Source of the DNA: Ochotona curzoniae
Lineage: Eukaryota > Chordata > Mammalia > Lagomorpha > Ochotonidae
Direction: 5' to 3'
NCBI RefSeq assembly: GCF_017591425.1
Contig: NW_024466512.1
Location: 14,635,001 to 14,699,000 of the forward strand
DNA length: 64,000 nucleotides
Below the pieces are notes generated by a model that made no database searches, had not been told where the DNA came from, and was given only the letters and a program-made list of their open reading frames with translations. Positions 52,136 to 62,734 of the stretch are shown piece by piece. The translations under genes were made by a program, and so were the position numbers. Position 1 is the stretch's first letter; each line of letters begins with the position of its first letter.

Positions 52136-53534
52136 CTGTGGTACTATATTCAGTGTTGTAAACAGCATTTGCCACACAATGAGTCCATGTTTAGCCTTTC
52201 ATAAGAAGTAGAGTTCTGTTCTTCTTCTATGATCAAACAGAGTTGACTCCTGGAGCCTCGGTGCCATCTTCCGCCCTTCCCGCACTCCCTGCCTACCAGC
52301 CCCTTAGGTCCTGTTTCTGCTCTGGGGTGCCTCCACCTCCTACTCTATACCCTGGGGATTCATAATTCCATCTCTTCCCCCACTTCACCACCCCCAAAGG
52401 GGCACAGAACATCGGATGGACCATGGATGGGCACTTCTCTGTCTGGGTCTAGCATGGGCATAGCGCCAGGCCAAACCACAGGGCAGACAGGGAGCAGGAT
52501 GGTGTCTGAGGGGAAACAGTACCCAACCTGAGAGATGACATGGGAAAGACACAGAAAAGCATTCTGCCTCCAATCTTGTTACAGAGCCAAAGAAATAAGA
52601 GCTCTAGGGCCAGCTCTCCTGGCCGCCTGCCTCATCTCAGACCCAGGCTTGCAATCGGCCCACTCAGCATCGCTCACTTAAGTGGCAACGATATCTGACA
52701 GACAGAGCACCGAGCCATAGCCTTGTGGGGCCTTAATGTGGTTAGAGCTAGAGAAATGATTCATCGGAGAATATACCAAAGTGTTTACTGTCCCCTGCTT
52801 GCATTTGGGGCAGCTTCTGGTGGCCTCTGCCCAGCACCTCCATGTGTTTGTTCTGAAAACCCCCACACTGGCTCGGCGCCCATGCCCTGGTTTCGCATCC
52901 CCACTGCTCAGACGGCCTGGACTTTTGCCAGGGGCCCTCTTCCCAACCCCCCCTCTTGCTCCTTGCTCTCCCTTCCACAGTTCTTCCAACCTCCCCTCTC
53001 CCACAGAGCCAACATCCCCTGCCAGGACTCAAAACACCTGCCCCCTCCCCCCTTCCCTTCCCCCCACAGCCCTCCAGCTACTCAGCCTGTCCTTCATGCC
53101 CATCAAGGCCTGCCTGCAGCCACCTCCTCCTCCTGGAAGCTTCTCTGCTCTTCTTAGCCAGGGTTCAGAGGTCACTTCCTTTGACACCTGTCTACCATTT
53201 CCCAGGCAAGCAGGTGGAGAGCAATAGAGAACAGGCAGTAAGCTCCTACAGGGGACAAGCGCCACCACTGTCTGCTTGTTCACGCTATGCAAGTTCCTAA
53301 TGTCCTGATTTCCTGTGAAAAAGAGAACGTCTTCCCTCATTGCCAACACCAACCTCACATTCTTAAGTCTGGGGTTGGGAAACAACCTCTACTTTGCTAA
53401 ACAAAGTCATACCTGTGACTGTTTGCCATCTGTCACCTTCACTTCCTATGCTGCTACTGAGAGCCAGTTCCTAGCCTGTGAACACGGTATGCATTGTTTT
53501 CAGGGTGTACAATAAACTCGGGGTCCATGTTAGG
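52136..53534. other. Unassigned stretch with C/T-rich tracts
   Basis: 52930-53080 is strongly pyrimidine-rich on the + strand, with C runs of up to seven bases at 52949-52955 and 53041-53076. Frames of 114, 144 and 148 codons overlap there in all three + frames, with 94-118-codon frames on the minus strand. This reflects the lack of A/T-rich stop codons and not coding. Some words at 52950-53200 recall an L2 tail, but I cannot align them securely. Confidence 0.45.
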
Positions 53535-53640
53535 TGTGGGAAAATGTGGGCACAGAGAAGTTCAGTACTGTGTCACGGGGCCAATTACTGGAAATGGAAC
53601 CTCAGATCTGACTCCAAATCCATAATCCCCACTGGTCAGA
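53535..53640 (-). mobile_element. MIR SINE fragment, antisense
   Basis: AAAATGTGGGCACAGAGAAG, TTCAGTACTGTGTCACGGGG and AGATCTGACTCCAAATCC match the antisense MIR run 'GAAACTGAGGCACAGAGAGGTTAAGTAACTTGCCCAAGGTCACACAG...AGTCTGACTCCAGAGCC'. Confidence 0.72.
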
Positions 53641-53726
53641 GTTCCCTGATAACGCAACTGCAAATGACTGAGCTGCACTCACATGCTTTATGTGGGGGAG
53701 GACACCAGCATGATAAGAACACCTTT

Positions 53727-53958
53727 TTATTTGCTTTTTATTCATTTCATTTTGTTGGAAAGGCAAAGAGACAGAGACATAGATAAACAACGATTTTTCA
53801 TCTGCTAGTTCACCAAATGCCCACCCAGTAGAATCAGGAACCCAATCTTGGTCTCTCTCATGGGTGACAGAGACCTAAGTCCTTCAGCCACCACCCACTG
53901 CCTCTTAGAGTGTGCAGGCACCCGACACAGCAGCTTAATCACCACCCCAAATGCCCAT
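53727..53958 (-). mobile_element. C-repeat SINE, antisense
   Basis: Along +: a T-rich tail complement (TTTTTATTTGCTTTTTATTC), GTTGGAAAGGCAAAGAGACA, CATCTGCTAGTTCACCAAAT and GCAGCTTAATCACCACCCC. The head at about 53930-53958 is decayed and the internal part is shortened. Confidence 0.75.
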
Positions 53959-54111
53959 GCAAGAATGGAGTGCTACAGCCAGAGTGATCAGGTTTATGCC
54001 CTGTATCCACTAGACTGGCGGTGAAACAGCTACAACGAAGGATATTCAAAGTCCCCAACACAAGAATAAATAATCTTTGGAGGTTATAGATTTGCTAATT
54101 GTCCCGATTTC

Positions 54112-54345
54112 ATCAGCTGCTCCACTTCTCAAGTTTCTTGCTGATGGCCTGAGAAAAGCAGTAGAAGATAAGCCAAATGCTTGGGCCCTTGACATATACA
54201 TGGAAGACCTGGATGAAGCTATGGCACCTGTGCTTGATCTGACACAGCCATGGCTCTTGTGGACATTTGGGAAGAATAACAGCAAACAGAAGATTTCTCT
54301 TCCCCTGTCTCTCTTTTAAATGTATAAATATTTTTAAATAAAAAA
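54112..54345 (+). mobile_element. C-repeat SINE, head missing
   Basis: It begins at CAGCTGCTCCACTTCTC, then GATGGCCTGAGAAAAGCAGT, AGAAGATAAGCCAAATGCTT and GGGCCCTTGACATATACATG. CTTCCCCTGTCTCTCTTTTA and an AAATATTTTTAAATAAA tail follow. No tRNA-like head and no target-site duplication seen. Confidence 0.78.
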
Positions 54346-55404
54346 ATAAAGATATAAAGTAAAACTTGCTCGAAGTCTTCATCTTCACAGCTGAGTCTCC
54401 CCATCTGTGGAATGCCATAAAGACACCTGCCAGCCCCAGCTCTTCCGGTCCACACGCCAATCACAGTGTGGCAATGAGCTCCTTGGACCCTCAGCAGAGC
54501 CCAAGGCGAAGGGTATAGTGGGCTGGCAAGGAAGTGCAGAAGGCAATGCTCCAATGATTTAAAACCACCTCAGCTGGGAAGATCCCCCGCCCACCCCCAA
54601 TTTCTTAAAAATCCAGAAAGGTCTTATAGGTCATTCAATGGTTTATAGAATGCTGACAACAAGCATCTTTCCAAGACAGTTAGCTAACTGTCCTGGAGTA
54701 ATTTTCTGGCAGGAAAGGCTCTGCAGGTCACATGGAGCAGACAGGAGCCCTGTGTTCTCAGTAGTTCATTTAAAATCCTTCCCTTAACATGTCCTTAAGG
54801 CCAAGGACCAAATGCTTGAGCTTGCCTTTAGGAGTCTTATCAAGGGAACACTGCAGCCAAACGCATTGCCACCCATGCGAACCTGCCATTTCTCTGTATT
54901 TCAAGCTTCTGCTCACCCTGCAATTCCCCACTCTCAGGTCCCTTGCTCAGCACAGCATTCAAGAATCGTGGTGGGGAGAGGTCCTTGTTACTACTGCTAC
55001 GGTCCTTTTGCATAGGTCTCGATTGATGCCCTTCTACACCACACAGTAGCTAAGGATTTACTGGTCTGCCTCCACCTTTGATCACAGAGAGCTGGCACCT
55101 ACAAGGCTTTCATGGAGGTCTGCAGTATCACTGCCTTCCTCCTGTGATCAGCCCGCACACTTTGAGATGGCAAAAGCACAGTGGCCATCAAAGGCTGACT
55201 TCCTGCTCTTATGGTAAGCCTATATAGGGATAGTGGGCTCCTGGGAAACGCTGGCAGCGTGGTGAGTATGAACGATGTGAGGCCATCTCCCATCATGCCA
55301 GCCTGGAAGTCGGCCCTCCCTCACCTCTGCTTCAGTTGTCGGGTTCCCAAAGACCAGGCGGCTGTGCAAAGCAGCTTCATTCACCTGGCCCCGTAAAGAC
55401 CTGA
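54346..55404. other. Unassigned non-coding stretch
   Basis: No repeat or gene recognised. Frames of up to 115 codons (54113-54554, minus) start in the preceding SINE. A short C-run lies at 54585-54598. Confidence 0.45.
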
Positions 55405-55495
55405 CTCTGATACTTCACAGCCACACTTGCCTCTCCAAGCATCGATTTTTCTCATCTGTGAAGCAGTAATTTCAATGCTGTGGCTGAGGGTTCTC
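55405..55495 (+). mobile_element. Possible MIR SINE fragment
   Basis: CACTTGCCTCTCCAAGCATC, GATTTTTCTCATCTGTGAAG and CAGTAATTTCAATGCTG resemble 'ACTTAACCTCTCTGAGCCTCAGTTTCCTCATCTGTAAAATGGGGATAAT'. Confidence 0.5.
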
Positions 55496-56034
55496 AGAGA
55501 AGCAGTGCAATCCAGGTGTGTGACACAGGCCCAAAGAGGTGGGCACTGCTAAGAACCTGGTGCTGTGACTTTACTACACTGCTCTCCCAGAATTTGATTT
55601 ACCTCCATCCAAACCAGTGTCCAAAATCAGAGGACAAAGGAATGGGAGCGGACTGAAGGGTGAATGCTGTGCTAACTCAACTAGGGGCAAGTAGGGCCGA
55701 GAAAAGGCATCAGCGAAAACTCTCTTTCTCTAAGTTTAATATCAGGGAAAATTAAAAGAAAAATTCTCCTTATTGAGGTCATCCAGAATCTGACAAAGTA
55801 CTTTCCTTTATGGGAACCACTTTCACTTGTGCCGAGTTGTTTATGTCCATGTGCATGATCAATACGTGTTGGTTTCACTTAGCTATACACCCAGGCAGTC
55901 TGTATTTTCATTTTGTGTTGCCTATTTCCTAACATCAAACTATTATTACTACTTATAAAAATTAGGGGGTTATGGGTCTTTATTCTAGATGATATCAGTG
56001 ACAAGGAGAGGACAATTTTAAAAATACATGGACC
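55496..56034. other. Unassigned non-coding stretch
   Basis: AT-leaning in its second half. No repeat or gene recognised. Confidence 0.45.
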
Positions 56035-56750
56035 TACCACCTATGAAGCTATTATCAAACAAGAATAAATAAGTGGGAAATGGTACATGTCAGCGAGGAC
56101 TGGGAGACCCTGCAGCCCTTGGGTGTTGTTGAAAGGACTTTCAAATGGTGTAGCATTCAGGGCAAACTTACAGAAATACCTCAAATATTTTAAACACAAA
56201 AATAGCATACAATCTAACAAATCCATTTCTGAATGTATCCTTGAAACAATGGAAGGCAGAGGCTGAAACAGCTACTGGTACACCAATGTACATAGCAGCA
56301 TTCCTCAGTGACCAAAACATGGAGTCAAGCTCTGGGCTTGCTGAAAGACACAAGGCTAAACACAGTGCTACAGGAAGGCAGGTAGACAGACAGACACAAT
56401 GGACTAACCTTCAGTCTTACAGAGGAATGAAACCCTGACACACGTGAAACATGGAGGAATCTTGAAGCCATCATGATAAGTGAAATAAACCAATCCCAAA
56501 AGCACAAACCTTGTTTGATTAAAGAATTTTGAATATGTAGGGACAGAAAGGAAAAACCATGATAACCATGTGCTTGGGAGGGGCTATCCTGAGGGATGAT
56601 GGAATGGGATTCAGAAAATGAATGGTGGGGATGGCTTGCAGCAGTGGGAGCAAGGCGCTTAGTGCACACCACCCAGTGGACACCTTGACAGCCTAGAGTG
56701 GTTAATTACAGACGCCATGTGCATTTTGTCACAGTGAAAACAAACAGCTT
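56035..56750 (+). mobile_element. Old L1 (L1M-like) ORF2 end and 3' UTR
   Basis: CAGCGAGGACTGGGAGACCC, CTGGTACACCAATGTACATA, GCAGCATTCCTCAGTGACC, CAGTCTTACAGAGGAATGAA, ATCATGATAAGTGAAATAAA and CCAATCCCAAAAGCACAAA follow the L1M series very clearly. GGGGATGGCTTGCAGCAGTG marks the 3' UTR. About 700 bases survive and the frame is broken many times. Confidence 0.85.
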
Positions 56751-57485
56751 CAGGCTATACAAGGATCACATTTCAGTAAGATGGAATGATTGGGAAGTTT
56801 CTCAAATTTCCCCTCAGTTTTCTATAGACTGGCTGGCAAGGTAAGGGTGAGGGGCTGGGGTTCCCAAGCATCAGTTCCTTTCTGAAGACCTGTACTTGGG
56901 AGGATCCTGAAATGATCCAATTCTCCACTGTGCTGCTAGAGCATCCCAAAGCCTGCTAACAGCTCTGACCAAACCATGACTGCAGGCCTGGCCAGGAGAA
57001 AGACCAGGTCATGCCTCCCCCCAGAGCCCAGCATTGCTTGGCAGAACCTTGACCAAAAGCCATCTCCATCCCACAGCCTGAACCTGACCTTCCATACCTG
57101 GACCAGAATGGCCTCCTGCAGTGCCTCAAGAGGGTGTTAGGCAACCAGGGTAATCAACAAACTAGATTTATGAACTTAAGAGCTTAGACAGCTGCCTCAC
57201 CCCAAAAACATATTTGCATTTTCGCAAGGTGTTCTGGAAACAACTGAGTACATCACAAAAGCAAATGCAAAGCCATTTTCTGCACAAATTCCCACGGCAG
57301 ACAGGACATGGAAGTACAGAATACCTCGTGTTTCTAAGGACACACAGGTCCCACACCGCAGCCAGCCAAGGCTAAGGTCAGACTAACCTGCCCCAGTGGG
57401 AACAACTGGTGAACACAGATGACTAAGGACATTCTTTGGGTTGGTCACTTGCTTGTGAGGGGCACTCCTGACCTGTGTTTGTTGG

Positions 57486-57526
<41 letters not shown>

Positions 57527-58994
57527 GGCTTTTCAATTCTCCATTGCCATGATTATTCTCAGCCATGCAGTTTGCCAGCTCAGTTCCAGCCTGACAGGCA
57601 TTCCCAAGCACAGACTGGTGGGTAAATAACACTGATAGCCCATGCAGTACATCCCACAAGTTGCCTGAGCTAGAGCAAGGCATCTGCTGTAGCTTCCATC
57701 CGCCGTTTGCTGGTTACTGAGTTACCCCCACTCCCCAACTACAGTCCCTTAACTCAAAACTTGACCTATGAAACAAGCTGAAATCTTTTCCAGACAAGCA
57801 GGGAAAGGACCCAAGGGACATCTGCTTTGCTGGCCAAGAGAAAGCAAGCTGAGCATCCCAATGTGCTTAACAGCCTTGAGGAAGGACCAGGGGCTCCTAG
57901 AAAAAGAGACGCAACCTCCCTCCAGTCCACTCAGTTGGGCCAGACCTAGCTCTAGTGGTGTTCTCTTATTTACTGTGCAGAAAGCAGTAGCAGCTATTCC
58001 GTCGATGATGGAAGCAAGGATCAAGGAGGTAGGCTGCACATGCAATAAAGTCCATTTAACAGAGTAGCACACAAAGGGTCTGGCACCCCCTCACCATTGA
58101 AGTCTTCCTGCCTCTCTGCAGCTCCCAAACAAGCACAACATTGTTTCCAGCCTCTGCACCTCCCCTCAATACAGACATGAGCACATTTGACAGTCCCTAC
58201 GGACCAGGAGCACCTCAAGGGTGCCCTCTCCATCTTGGGTTCCAACTGAACTGGACCAAGTGCTGCCACCAGGAAGCACAGTGACCTAGGGGGTGACCAA
58301 AGAGAAAGCCACATGGACACAGGATGCTTGTTCCTCCACGAGGATGCTCACATTGGGAAGCCCTCCCCCTATTCCCACCCAGATCCCTCATTCCCGTCCA
58401 CTGGGACCACAGCACTGCCCTTTACCCACTGTTCATAACACACACCAAGGTCAAGACTCGCATTATGTAAACCCCATGTATTTTCTTAGTCTTGGGGAGT
58501 CATTTGCCTTGAAAATACCCAACAGCTGTGCATTCCACAGCTGATTATACATTAATCATGCATCATCGGGGCAAGTGCCGTCATCGCTTCCAAATCAGCC
58601 GACACACAGAAGGGCGCCTGGCTTCTGAGCTGCGGGGGGATACAGGCAAGAATCCAAACTCCAGCTGGCCCCTTTCTCTAGCTATCAAGCCTCAGACATC
58701 TGGCTAGGAAGATTGGCAAACTCACAGTCTTTTGGCTATGGCTGGCTGGTTACATAAGGGTTTGAGCACCATTTTTGCCAAGCCAGACATGCTGTCTGGA
58801 GCCCTGCAATGGTCTCAGGGTACCCATCTCAGCTTATCCCTTTTTGTTCTCACTCTTTCCTTCAGTCTCTGCTCCACATCTATTTCGATCTCTGCCATCC
58901 TCTCTTAACTAATAATTCAGAGTAAGGAAGGCTGAAAACAATTAGGCTGCAGGTATCTCCTGAAAACCAAACAGCCAATAGTTTAGACTGGCTT
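56751..58994. other. Long unassigned stretch with a CT microsatellite and an enhancer-like patch
   Basis: A CT run lies at 57485-57526. 58500-58760 is free of repeats and carries clustered E-box (CAGCTG) and homeodomain-type words (see findings). Open frames reach 107 codons on the minus strand at 57749-58072, with no domain. Confidence 0.45.
57485..57526 (+). repeat. (CT)n microsatellite
   Basis: CT run of about 20 units with one TTT interruption and no SINE body beside it. Confidence 0.95.
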
Positions 58995-59175
58995 AAGAAG
59001 CTACTGTGTACCCAGGACTATACAGCCTGGTTCTACACCTGGCAGTTGAACCATCTTATCCCCACTTACACATGATGCAACTGAAGCAGATAAAAATGAA
59101 GCGACTTTCCCAGGTCACAGAGCTGGGATGGCAGAGCAAAGATTGAGGCACTGATCCAGGTGATTCCGGAATGCA
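58995..59175 (-). mobile_element. MIR SINE fragment, antisense
   Basis: CACTTACACATGATGCAACT, GAAGCGACTTTCCCAGGTCA, CAGAGCTGGGATGGCAGAGC and ATTGAGGCACTGATCC are the antisense MIR blocks in order. Confidence 0.72.
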
Positions 59176-60005
59176 AGTTCCTTTTCTGCCCATAACCCCA
59201 GGGGACCCTCCTGCAAGTGCTGTCACCTGGCTTGGCATCCCTAACGCAGAACTGTAACACAACTCAGCAGACAGGCCAGGATATCCCAGGGCAGAGCAGT
59301 GCCAGGAGCAGCCTATGAGGAAGAGTGTGCGGAAGCAGACTACTGCAAAACATTCAATTAATGCACTTGGGGAAAATTTATTATCAGCAAAATTAACCGA
59401 TTCCATTAGCCTCCTGTTGCTTTCCCAAATAAACCTGTTGGAGTGGGACAAGGAGAAGGAAGAAGGGAGAGTCTTATAATTTGCTTTCCTGCGGATGCCC
59501 AACCAGAAGCCTGGCTTGGTTCACTCGGAGCAGGGAAGCCGGCAGGCAGGCCTGCTCAGCCTTCGACCACCTCAACCACTCTGCAGCTTCATTGCCATAT
59601 CAGAACAAAACCAGAACACAGCTCAGAGAAATGGGAGGAAGGCAGGAGGCCTAGGAGCAGCAGCCAGCTCTGTCACCTACTAGCCTAGCATCTTGGGCAA
59701 CTCAGCTCCCTGCCCTTCATTATGGTGCTGCCACAATAATGCCCTCCTTGAACTACTCCGCATCACAGGCTGGCTCCAGTTTCCAACTATCATGTGCCGC
59801 AGGTGCCTTGGCACAGGAGTAGGTTTAAAACGTGATCTCAGCACACAGCAGTGCTCCCACCATCCTCCCAGTGGTGTGCTCTCGTGGCTTTGAGTGAACA
59901 CATGGTAGGACAGAATGGGATCCCAGGCCTGACCCCTCAGCCAGCACTCGGGGACTATATCACCTCAACCACACACAATGTGGCAACGTGAAACTGTCTG
60001 CCATA
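59176..60005. other. Unassigned non-coding stretch
   Basis: A 148-codon minus-strand frame (59056-59502) spans the MIR edge, so it cannot be an intact gene. 59340-59420 is AT-rich with homeodomain-type TAAT words. No transposon recognised. Confidence 0.45.
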
Positions 60006-60323
60006 CAGTTGTACCTCAGTATCCACAGAGAGTGAGTTTCAGGACCCCTGAGGATAACAAAACCTGCAGATGTTCAAGTTCCTTGTATAAAATGGTGTAG
60101 TGTTTGCATATAAACCTTTGTACATCTCCCACACACTTTGAAATCATCTCTGGCTTACTGATAATACTGAACATAATGTAAACGCTGCAGGAACGGTTGT
60201 TACACTGTACTATACAGGGCGTGACAAATTTTTAAAGTTTTACATGTTTAGAGAAGATGCAACTTTTCCCCAAATAATTTCCACTCATAGTTGGTTGAAT
60301 CCATGAATAAAGAGGGTCGGTTC
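60006..60323 (-). mobile_element. MER2-like (Tigger, TcMar) DNA transposon fossil flanked by TA
   Basis: It opens CAGTTGTACCTCAGTATCCA and closes GTTGGTTGAATCCATGAATA and GAGGGTCGGTTC. Inside are TTGTATAAAATGGTGTAGTG and TTTGCATATAAACCTTTGTA, then TTTGAAATCATCTCTGGCTT and ACTGATAATACTGAACATAA. This is MER2 in the orientation of the copy at 18930. TA lies directly before (60004-60005) and after (60324-60325), as expected for the TA target duplication of mariner/Tigger elements. The internal region holds no transposase. Confidence 0.85.
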
Positions 60324-60325
60324 TA

Positions 60326-61242
60326 CATATCTGTCCAGTTAATTGACCACTGTGTGATATTAGCTTTCTTACACAGTCAAATGCATGATTTAATTTTAAC
60401 CAAGGGAGAAGAAGCCATGCCCTTTTTATAGAAAACTTAACTCTGAAAGGAGAAGCCAAGATATCCTGGTAAGCCCAGTGGAAACAGGCCAATCTATGTT
60501 CCTTTGCCTAAAATCTCTGAAGTCGTCAGGATCTCTATTCACCATAGCAGTGAACATCACCAACCCACCCTGTCCCGGGCATCCAACCCAGCTATGGCCA
60601 CAGAAAGCTGCACCCTGTCCTTGGGCACATCTTTCTTAGGTGGTTGCTTCCCAATGTCACAGCATGACTCAGCCTCTGTAGAGGGAGAAGTTCTGAACAC
60701 CTGTGTACCAGAAGCTATATGAGATCGCCTAGTGGGTTCAAACCCCACCAGGGACACAAAGCACTTCCAGGATATAGAAATAAAAAGAAATAAAACTCAA
60801 AGCCCACGGGACCCAGTTCTGCCATTATCAAAAAGGCAACAGGACAAGACTGCCATCAAGAAATTATCCCAGCTCCACCGTCCCCACAGGCATTTCACGA
60901 GTGAGACTGTCCCCTGTGCATAACGTCTAACTCTATATTCAGATCACAATGACTATTCACCCTACAGATCCAGAGCTGGAAGGAAAACACACTTCCCACG
61001 CCCAGTGTGTGTGGTTTTCTACATCAATGAAGAGCTTGGATCACCATCAACTATTACTCCAACTGAAGATGTGTCTGCAAGGGAACTAACGAGCTCATCT
61101 AAGAGAGGATCAGATATTTAACCCTGCCCTATAAATCCTGGCAAGGAATGTGGAAAAGGGGCGAAAACCATCCCTACCTCTTGGGTGATGGCCACCTAGG
61201 TTCCCTATCCAAGAACTAGCTGATGTCAAATGAATCCCCGAG
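60326..61242. other. Unassigned stretch with a tRNA-like T-arm
   Basis: A perfect T-arm-like hairpin (GTGGG, loop TTCAAAC, CCCAC) lies at 60733-60749, followed by CAGGGAC. A tRNA body of normal length cannot be folded upstream. Otherwise no repeat or gene recognised. Confidence 0.45.
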
Positions 61243-61400
61243 ACCAGTGTGTCTCAAATTTTAATGTCTCATGAATCACCTGAAGAGCTAGCATATCAAA
61301 CGGCAGATTTTGATTTAGCAGATCTGGGGAAAGGCTGCAGTTCCCCTGGGTTCTCAGGTGACACCAGTGCTATTGGACCACAGGCCACACCTTGGGTAAT
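61243..61400 (+). mobile_element. MER5-like (hAT-Charlie) DNA transposon fossil
   Basis: CAGTGTGTCTCAAATTTTAA, ATGAATCACCTGAAGAGCTA, ATTTTGATTTAGCAGATCTG, GGGAAAGGCTGCAG and GACACCAGTGCTATTGGACC follow the order of MER5A-type elements (CAGTGGTTCTCAAACTTT...AGAATCACCTGGAGGGCTTG...TTCTGATTCAGTAGGTCTGGGG...). Non-autonomous, with no transposase. Confidence 0.65.
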
Positions 61401-62209
61401 GAAGTCCTGAACTCTCCAAGCCTCTGCTCATCTATTAAACTGGGGCTCACACTAACTGACCACCAAGTTAGTGGAGTATTGGTGCACTCAGCTGAGTGTC
61501 TGGCCCACATCAGGGCATGTATTAAACACGAGTCTTGCCTTCCCTAAACTTCCACACTAACTACAAAAAGGGACTAGTTAACTCCTGAGCCAGCCATTCC
61601 TGGTCTTGTTTGGATAATAGACTCTTCCGAGATCCTAATAAAAAGTTCAAACTTTTGATCACAGGGGGTTCAGAGAGGTGAACAGGGTGCACCCCTGCTG
61701 CCTGACCCAAGTCCTGGGGTATCCTTTCTCCATTCCAACGGAAGTTTCAGCTACTCCTGAAGGATGTCAAGGAGTCAACGGGACCCGCAGAATAACACAG
61801 CAAATGATGCCAGCAGCTAAGCCCAGCAGCTTCACAAGCCCTCACGATGACTTCCTTCTCTCTCACCTGCAAGCCAAGCTTGAGAGCCCCCTATGTAACT
61901 CATCTCTCTTCTCACTTGGTCAAAAATGCATGTTTTCACCCTCTGCCCTCTTTGGCATCCCCGGACCTGCCTCCTGCTCGCTTATCTCTGAGCTGTGATG
62001 ATGTTCCTCTCCCTTCAATGCCACTTTGTAGTCCTCCTTACATGACACAGATCACACAGAGCAGAGATCAGCGCCAGCCACGTGATGAGCTGCACCCTCT
62101 GTTTCACCAGGAATGATGGCTGTCTGAATCAGCGTGCCATCCCCCCCATTAACCTTCAACCACCTCCCCTGCCGCTGAGAGCCAACCTGGGAGGGCTGAC
62201 TGGAGAAAT
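61401..62209. other. Unassigned non-coding stretch
   Basis: Frames of 89 and 106 codons at 61678-62116 overlap in two + frames and have no domain. No transposon recognised. Confidence 0.45.
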
Positions 62210-62622
62210 AATACGCTAGAGTTCTCTCGTGAAACAGAAAGAACAGGATAGGGAGACAGACAGAGGCAGACAGACACACACTAAGGAACTGGTTCTCCCA
62301 TTCATGGCAAGGCCAGTATCTGCAGTCCAGAGACCTGGAGGAGAGTTATCCACAGTATGGAGGTCACAGGGGGCTGGGCTGGAAATGCCTCTTCTCCAAT
62401 CTGCTACTAAGTGTGATGGGTCAGTTTTTTCCATTAAGACTTTCAGAGAATGAGGCCTACCCACAGTAGAAAAACTAATCTACTTTATTCAAAATATACT
62501 CATCCAGATATTTATGTCAGCTAAAAAAAATTAAATGCTCCCACAGAAATATCTAGCATGATGTTTGACCAAACACCAGGGTACCATGACCCAGCCAAGT
62601 TGACACAAAGTTAGCTATCACA
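62210..62622 (-). mobile_element. ERVL LTR (MLT2-like), antisense, near full length
   Basis: Along +: CTAGAGTTCTCTCGTGAAAC, AGAAAGAACAGGATAGGG, CAAGGCCAGTATCTGCAGTC, GATGTTTGACCAAACACCAG, GACCCAGCCAAGTTGACAC and AAAGTTAGCTATCACA, the complement of an MLT2-type LTR from its 3' to its 5' end. A solo LTR. The GACAGACAGAGGCAGACAGA part is a local purine-rich expansion. Confidence 0.78.
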
Positions 62623-62720
62623 CCATCATGCTGATAAAATGTGTCCAAAGACAGACAGACCTGCACAGGACAAAGATGAACCAGAAGATAGTAACTGAGG
62701 TCTGGATGGGGCTGTGACAT

Positions 62721-62734
62721 AAAAACTCAACAGG
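62721..62734 (+). repeat. L1 target-site duplication, left copy
   Basis: AAAAACTCAACAGG, identical to 63971-63984. It is preceded by AT, giving a bottom-strand site of the TTTT/A type preferred by the L1 endonuclease. Confidence 0.93.

Noticed and set aside
52723..53385. Overlapping frames of 114-148 codons in three + frames and several minus frames
   Set aside because: The C/T-rich composition suppresses stop codons in all frames together. There is no domain and no single favoured frame.
59056..59502. 148-codon minus-strand frame
   Set aside because: It overlaps an antisense MIR, so part of the frame is ancient SINE sequence.
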